DNA of 64,000 nucleotides. It comes from Serinus canaria. Its lineage: Eukaryota; Chordata; Aves; Passeriformes; Fringillidae. Positions 49,601 through 64,000 of the stretch are shown in pieces (positions within the stretch are counted from its first letter, which is position 1; every line of letters starts with the position of its first letter). Under the pieces are notes generated by a model. It worked only from the letters and a program-made list of their open reading frames with translations, did not search any database and had not been told where the DNA came from. Both the position numbers and the translations under genes were made by a program. The DNA is taken from positions 51,440,435 to 51,504,434 of the forward strand of contig NC_066317.1 in NCBI RefSeq assembly GCF_022539315.1. Direction: 5' to 3'.

Positions 49601-52600
49601 TTTACTGTATTTTTAACTTCCCATTTTTTTTTTTCACAGTTTTTACCCCCAAATCCTATTTTTGTCTAGCTTTAACCAAATATATTAGATAATTGTATTT
49701 CTCTCTTTGCCTTCGCCTTATCTAAAATTCTGTAAGAATTTTTATTTCACTAAAAGTACATTCAGTAAGAGTGGTAAATTTTACCAGTATTCCTCTTGTA
49801 TTTTATAATTCACAGTTGTCTTTTAAACAGAAATATTTTCCTCATTCATTTCATAGAGATTAGACAGACAAAAAATGAACAAACTTTTGGGAACATTCAA
49901 CTGTAAACCATAAACCTTTTTTTTTTAAAGTTCTTTAACCATAAGAAATAGTATGTCTGTAACGAATTTGAAGTATTAATGTGTTTTGAAAAGTCCTGTT
50001 ATTTCCAACTCTACTTTCTTAAAATACTGTTGAAAGAATATGGCTAGCAGTAGAATATGAATTTTCAAACATTGGAATAAAGTACTCATGGTCAGATTTA
50101 TATTGGGCAATCAAAGAGAACTTTAAAGCTGAAATTAAGCTCCTACATTCAAAAGAACACTTCAGAATTTCTCTATTGGCATTAGTGGAGAAACTCTTAT
50201 TTTGCATTACCAAATCTCTGTTACACTGCCTAAGAGGGAGAAAGAGGGCTTTGGCCAGGAGAACAGGCAGGAAAGAACCCTACTGCTGAACTTCCAAACT
50301 GCCCTCTTTTCAAATTTGTTTTTCAGTTCAGTGAATCTCCGGTATGAAATGATCTCAAAATTCACACACATTCAAAATGTTTTGCCTGCTATGCTGCAGA
50401 AATGGCCTGCACTTGTTTAGGTCAGGAAACACCTGCATAGGTGGCTGAATAGGCTTTATAGGAAGTATAGGTCTGAGATGTAGGCTTATTACCTCTTGGT
50501 TAGTTGAACCCTTTTCTGGATTTCTGTCATTTGCTGTGCAAAACAGGACAACTAGCCATGTTTTAAAAGGAAAATTTTGTTCTGCTCACTAGGCTGTCTC
50601 AAGAGATAAGAATGCTCTGATTGAAAAAAACACCCAACATCTCAAAAAAAGACTGCAACTCAAACTCAGTTGCACTAAGTGTGTTTTTTTGTTAGATGGC
50701 TTTAGAGAGATTTTTTTTTTTTGTGCAGCCTGTGTTTAACTTTTATTTTAAAGAGGTGTTAGGTATTTTTAAAAATTCTGATGTAGCACTCATTTCCTTT
50801 TATGTACTGGGACTCCTAAAACTCATACTCATGGTTGAATATGGTTTTGCAATACATTCTATTTTTGGTGACTTTTATGTAAAGAACTGCAGTCAAGAAT
50901 GGAATTATAACACCCTGCTACTGGAACATGGAGACACAGCCATCTGGCATGTATGGGTTTCATCATTTTGCCAATTTTTTTTCCTACAGCTTATTTTAGT
51001 ATTTGGGAGAACCTTCTTTTACTTGATGCTTTTGTCAGAGGGAAAAATATGCAGAAAGGCATACACTCTATATCTGTAAATCTGCAAGATCTCCTTTGCA
51101 CAATCTACACTGTGCTGAATGATTTGGTACAGATTCAAAATCTTCTGTGCTAACAGATTATTATATAAATAAGAAATCTTTATGCAGCTGATGAATTTGT
51201 TGTCATCTGCATGATTTAGTAAATTTCTCAGTGCACTGGAAATTTTTCCACTGGATTTTTAAAATGAAAAAAAACCTGTTGGCTCTCAGTGTATTTACTC
51301 AGTTTCTTTACAACCATGTTTTTAAAGGAAATACAAACAGGAAGCAATTCAAGGGTCAAGAAGAATCATACTATATTGCAATTGGATTTGGACAGATAGT
51401 TAAGAGATATTCTTCTCCTTCAAGAGTCCTACTTTTTTTTTTCCCCCTTCCTTTTTTATTGAGTGAAAATTTAAAATGCAATTTATGGTTCTCTTTTGTA
51501 AAAAAAACCCCACTCTGGAGTACTTTTAAATATATTTCTTGCTATTCTATTTACATTTATTAGAGGAATTGCCATTTCTATATGTTAATTTAGTGCTAGT
51601 TTGGGCCACAACTCAGTAAATGGAAAGAAGAATTCCTTCTGTTTAAGCACTCCAAAGGTATGTGTGTGGTTCTAGGAAGTTTTAATCATATGTGCTCCAC
51701 ACTGGCCCTGGAGTTGTGAGGGTTATTACTTACAATTACCAACAACAAATTCAAGTCTTATTTCTCACTCATGCGTTGATTCACCAACTCCAGGCAGATG
51801 ATAATCCCTTTCAATTTATACCTTTGCCTTCTAGAATGAGAAGGAGTTAAAGAATGTGAAACATCCATTTAATTTTGCATATTCTTTTTTTCCTTTAAGT
51901 CTTCCTTGTTGCAATGCACGGGCATCTCCCCGAATTAAAAATCCACACTCTTACATAGGGCCTCTTTAAAAAAATCTCTAAGTAGCTCTCAAAAGTAAGA
52001 AAGGAAAGGTTAAGTAAGGTCAGGAGCACTTCAGAACAGGTATGGAAAAAGGTACCAGCCCCTGAACTGTTTCTCATTCTCTGTGTACTTAACTTCCTTT
52101 ACCACTTAACAGGGTGAGGAGTTTGGAAAGCTGCCTTCATTTTGTCATATATCAGTAGACAGCAAATTAAATCTAAGAATTAGCCATAAAATCGATCACA
52201 GTCCAAAGAGTCCTTGCAGGAAACAGCAGTCAAACAAATGGAAAACTAGTCAATTCTGCTGGTATCCTGTGGGTCATGGAATGGAAGGGAAATTATAATG
52301 CCCCATTATAGAAAATCTCTGCTTTTGGAGATCCAGAAAGGAGTTTTAAAAAGATGAGAAGCCAGAGTTGATAAGGCTTTTTGGAACACAGAAGTAACTG
52401 ACAATCATTCATTTTGCCTTCAGTATGGTGCAGCATTGGTAATTTTAGCCACATCTGATGATGTCTGTAGTTAGGAATATCTAAATATTTTCATTACAAG
52501 CAACTTTTGTCAGACATGAAGGCTTTTGCTATTTCAAGCTGTGTAAGTACGTATTTTTTAAATTGTAATACTACCATTAGTGCTTAACTTCTTGGTCACT

Positions 52601-53254
52601 CCACAAAATTCATGAAGTTGTTCAGGTCTGAATTGGAAATTTATGATGTTGCTGAAATACCCACTGAATCATCATGATTCGTTACTGAGAAAAGTTAAGC
52701 TACTGGGGAAGAAAATAATCTACTGTAAGAAAATATTTTTAATACCATAATAGAGCATGCAATTTTTTTCATTTATTCTCTACTGAAGGTTTTTTGTTCT
52801 GTATATACTGCTGCTGAAATAATGTCAGAATCAATTCTATAACATCATAATAGATCAATGACTGGTCAGTCTTAATGCTTTTGAGACAAACCTGCTCAGC
52901 AAGTCTGGCAAGTTATTTAAAGCACATGACACCAGAGACTTTGTAAGAATATGTGAAATTGCCATTTTCTGATACCAGTGGCAGCAGGTAAATCTCTTGG
53001 GATTTTTTGAAAGAGTTGTCACAAATGTGTTCCCTCAAACAGTGAACAAAAACTTTCACAGAAATTCCATAGGTGAATTATATAAAAACAGCATTTTTTA
53101 TTGTAGTTTACATTGTTATATGAGGTGTCTGTATATCTCCAAGGATAGAAGCAGTAATTGTATTAGTATTAAAACAGAAAAATGGGCATATTGAGTAAAT
53201 CACCCATTTAATACTGCCTTTCCTTTCAGTTTTATGCCAGCTTTTCTTTTTTTT
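40621..53254. other. AT-rich intergenic DNA
   Basis: No gene, RNA gene or clear transposon is supported. The longest open frames (43662-44102 minus, 146 codons; 50696-51079 plus, 127 codons) have no recognisable domain and compositions expected of AT-rich DNA. A perfect palindromic CRE (TGACGTCA) lies at 41159-41166. A block near 48540-48900 is less AT-rich but matched nothing I know. Confidence 0.55.
41159..41166. promoter_or_regulatory. Consensus CRE (TGACGTCA)
   Basis: Full palindromic cAMP-response element in AT-rich DNA about 13.8 kb upstream of the PCDH7 start codon. A single 8-mer can occur by chance. Confidence 0.25.
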
Positions 53255-61589
<8,335 letters not shown>

Positions 61590-62044
61590 GATTAATACAG
61601 CAATGTTTTAGCAATTGCTGGTTAGTGCTTACAGAATGTCAGGAGTCTGTTTCTCTCTTGGCCCTGCCCAGAGAGTGGGCTGAGGGTGGGCAAGAGGCTG
61701 GGAAATAACAAAATCAGGGCAGCTGACCCCAGCAGACCAGAGAATATTGATGGCATATGACATGGTGCTCAGCAATAAAAGTACCTTCTGGGGGAGTAGT
61801 TTTTCAAAGATAGCTGGAGGACTGTGTGGGAATTGATCAGCTGATGGGAGGTGGTAAATGCCTTTAAATCACTTGTGCTTGGTCTTTCTTTTCTTCAGTT
61901 ATTAAATTGTCTTTATCGTGATCTGTGAGGTTTTTGTTATTTTTTTCCCCTTCTGATTCTCTCCTGCACCCTGCTGGAGTGGAAGAGTTAGAGGGCAACC
62001 AGATGTGGACTTTGCTGTTGGCCAGCAAGGGGTCAACTTACTGT
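61590..62044 (+). mobile_element. Diverged avian endogenous retroviral LTR (solo)
   Basis: This is the same LTR family as at the left end of the window but includes the 5' half. Recognisable blocks are 'gcaattgctggttagtgctta' (about 61611-61631), 'gggctgagggtgggcaagaggctggga' (about 61677-61703), 'cagctgaccccagcagacca', a TATA-like 'agcaataaaag' (61771-61781), a possible poly(A) signal ATTAAA (61901-61906), the 'ttctgattctctcctgcaccctgctggagtggaagag' block (61952-61988) and the terminal 'ggccagcaaggggtca' block. Relative to the family it is rearranged or deleted between the TATA and poly(A) areas. No internal retroviral genes flank it. The exact 5' boundary is uncertain by 20-30 bp. Confidence 0.75.
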
Positions 62045-63120
62045 GAATTCTAAGTCATTTGTTTCTGACTTTATTTTAATAATTCTATAAGGCTTTGTAG
62101 GAGTCTAATGTCTTCTCCATGCCAAATCCCCCACATATTTGAATCAAAGGTGTTAATCTTTCATAATTTCTTTTTATCAGTGATGTGGATGGTACAGGAA
62201 AAGCAGATTTTCATCTTTTAATTCAAGTACTGGGGTTTAATCCAGAGCAAATGAGAGCAGGAAAAATCCCCCTGTTCTCTTCTACCTCTGAGCTGGATGT
62301 TAATTTCCTGAATATTTTGGTGTATGCACATCCTGATCAGACTTGGAACTGTGATAAGCACATATCTGTTAAGGAGAAGAATGGTCAGAAACTTATTAGG
62401 TAAAAACTTTTCAAGTACTCAGCAGCATGAAGAGTGATTCTTGCATGCTTATGACTTTTCCAGACTTGGCAGAATTTGTTTATAGATCTATATCTTTGCC
62501 TAAATCCTTGTACCTCCTGCCCAATTTCCAAGTGGCCTGACTCTATTTTCATCTTCTGTGTATTTCCTGCTTCTGCTTGAGTAATGACAGGAGTCCCTTG
62601 TTCATTCAAGCACATCTTTTGCCCCCCTTGCAGGGGATTTTCCTGCCAGCCCAATCAGAAATGTCTGAAGTCTTCTCTCCATGTCTGAAGTCCCCTTCTT
62701 TTGCCTGGTGGTGAGAGGGTGGGACAACCATTGCCTCTTGGGAAGTGGATGGGGGGTGCATTTGTCTGAGGAATGGTTAAGTGCAGTTCCTTAGAAAATC
62801 TCTTCCTCGGAGACCCCTAAGAGCTCTCAGTCCTTCCACTTCATCTCTCATCTCTGCCACTAGGCTGAGCATGTTTTTGGCCTGAGGGCATCTCCCACAT
62901 CTGATCTCTGCTGCCCTCAGAGAGCTGTGCCAGGCTCTGGCACTCCCAGCAGCCTGAGACCTGGATCCTTGCATGCTCTTGTAATTGCTCCTTCTGGGTC
63001 ACCACATCCTCTGTGGTGTGTGTAGAGAAAGAAACTTTTGTCTGAGTGAACATCATACCTGAGCTCTCTCAACAAGGGGGATGGCCACCAACTGAGATAA
63101 TTGTTTGAGCTGACAGGTAG
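62045..63120. other. Non-coding DNA, GC-richer block after the LTR
   Basis: The block 62480-63110 is richer in G/C than its surroundings, with CTCT-rich sequence and a short direct repeat (atgtctgaagtc at about 62659 and 62681). It could be a further old repeat associated with the adjacent LTR, but I recognise no family. The open frames (up to 89 codons on the minus strand) have no domain. Confidence 0.4.
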
Positions 63121-63129
63121 ATAAGTCTT

Positions 63130-63275
63130 ATTTTAAAAACCCCAAACCAATAAAAAACCCCAAAACCCAAAATCAAACAAACAAAAAAAAGACCCCAAAA
63201 CTAAAAGAAACCCCAAAACAACAACAGCAACAACAAAACCCAAAGAAACAAACAAACAAAAAACAACACAAAACT
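63130..63275. repeat. A-rich low-complexity tract
   Basis: About 145 bp made mainly of A with CCCC, CAA and CAAA interruptions, for example 'aaaccccaaacc' and 'caacaacagcaacaac'. It may be a decayed poly(A)-type tail or simple low-complexity sequence. Confidence 0.85.
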
Positions 63276-64000
63276 TGCCTCCCTTTATTTCCTACCAAAA
63301 CTTTGGATCAAAATGTAATATTTAGCAGACTAATAAGTATCATAAAATATCTTAAGCCAGGAAGTAGGTAAAAAAATCAATGCTAGACAACACTAGCAAT
63401 CCTGTCAGTTTTGAAAAGGACTTCTTATCAAAAATAATGAACTAATGTTGCAATATCTATCATTCAGGAGTCCCATCTGAAGGCACTGAGCTTCTCTTCA
63501 AGCACAGTAGTGAAGGCTTATGCCTGACAATTTGAATCTTTCATACAGAATTTAAATTTTTCTGCCTCACCTGCTCTTACAAGTGTGGATTCCTATCTAG
63601 TTTTCTATTATGTAAAAAAATAAAATTACTGTTCTGTTCCAGAATCAAAGATTTCATCCTTCTCTTAGAAGTATTGAGGGGTCAAGGATTGTGCAGCTTC
63701 CTAAGGGTAAGCACAAATATTCAACTATGGATATTTTTCAGTCTCCTTATACTTTTTATTGCACAGAAAGGCAAACAGAAAGTACAGATTTTAAAATGTT
63801 CAACACTGAATTACATATACTCCTCATGAATCCAGGATTTTAGAGCTACATCTATGAAGAAAGTGTGGTGCAACAATGATAAATTTTAGTGTCCAATATA
63901 CAGGCACATGATCTAAAGGATTAATTGACTATGATTCTTTAAATGATACTGTCTTAGTAGTGCCAATAACAGTCACAGAATATTTCCAACATAATTTGAC
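63276..64000. other. AT-rich intergenic DNA
   Basis: Nothing supportable is seen in this last stretch: no open frame of note and no recognisable repeat. Confidence 0.5.

Noticed and set aside
50696..51079. 127-codon hydrophobic plus-strand open frame resembling a membrane protein
   Set aside because: Phe/Leu-rich composition follows from T-rich DNA; no family motif and no promoter or exon signals.

Overview
The window looks like vertebrate, almost certainly avian, nuclear DNA. Three things support this: a 3'-truncated CR1 LINE ending in the typical (ATTCTRTG)n tail (about 37432-38003), two copies of an LTR family that I recognise from bird genomes (1-256 and about 61590-62044), and one large intronless coding exon with a consensus splice donor set in tens of kilobases of AT-rich non-coding sequence. 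The LTR family suggests a neoavian, possibly passerine, bird; that last step is inference.

The only protein-coding gene I can support is the first coding exon of protocadherin-7 (PCDH7) on the minus strand, 27359 down to 24189. It encodes 1057 residues: signal peptide, seven cadherin repeats, one transmembrane helix and a cytoplasmic stretch carrying the delta-1 protocadherin conserved motifs CM1 and CM2. It ends exactly at a codon boundary at a CAG|GTAAGA donor. Everything below 24189 is therefore the start of PCDH7 intron 1 (at least 24 kb, AT-rich apart from its first ~0.7 kb). Everything above 27359 is 5' UTR, promoter and upstream flank.

Layout: 1-256 LTR fragment; 257-23450 AT-rich intron with a few inverted repeats; 23451-24188 GC/CpG-rich start of the intron; 24189-27359 PCDH7 exon; 27360-29340 5' UTR/promoter-proximal DNA rich in homopolymer and GA/CT tracts; 29341-32200 CpG-rich upstream region with several consensus splice donors on the minus strand and a short signal-peptide-like ORF on the plus strand; 32201-64000 AT-rich gene desert holding the CR1 fragment, a compound (ATAAA)11(GGAA)25 microsatellite, a (TTCTCC)28 array, a second LTR and an A-rich tract.

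I found no tRNA, rRNA, CRISPR, operon or other mobile gene system, and no evidence of a novel multi-gene system. The most interesting leads are the cluster of strong minus-strand 5' splice sites upstream of the coding exon (possible 5' UTR exons or alternative promoters of PCDH7), the plus-strand 45-codon signal-peptide-like ORF ending near a donor site, and several perfect inverted repeats in intron 1.
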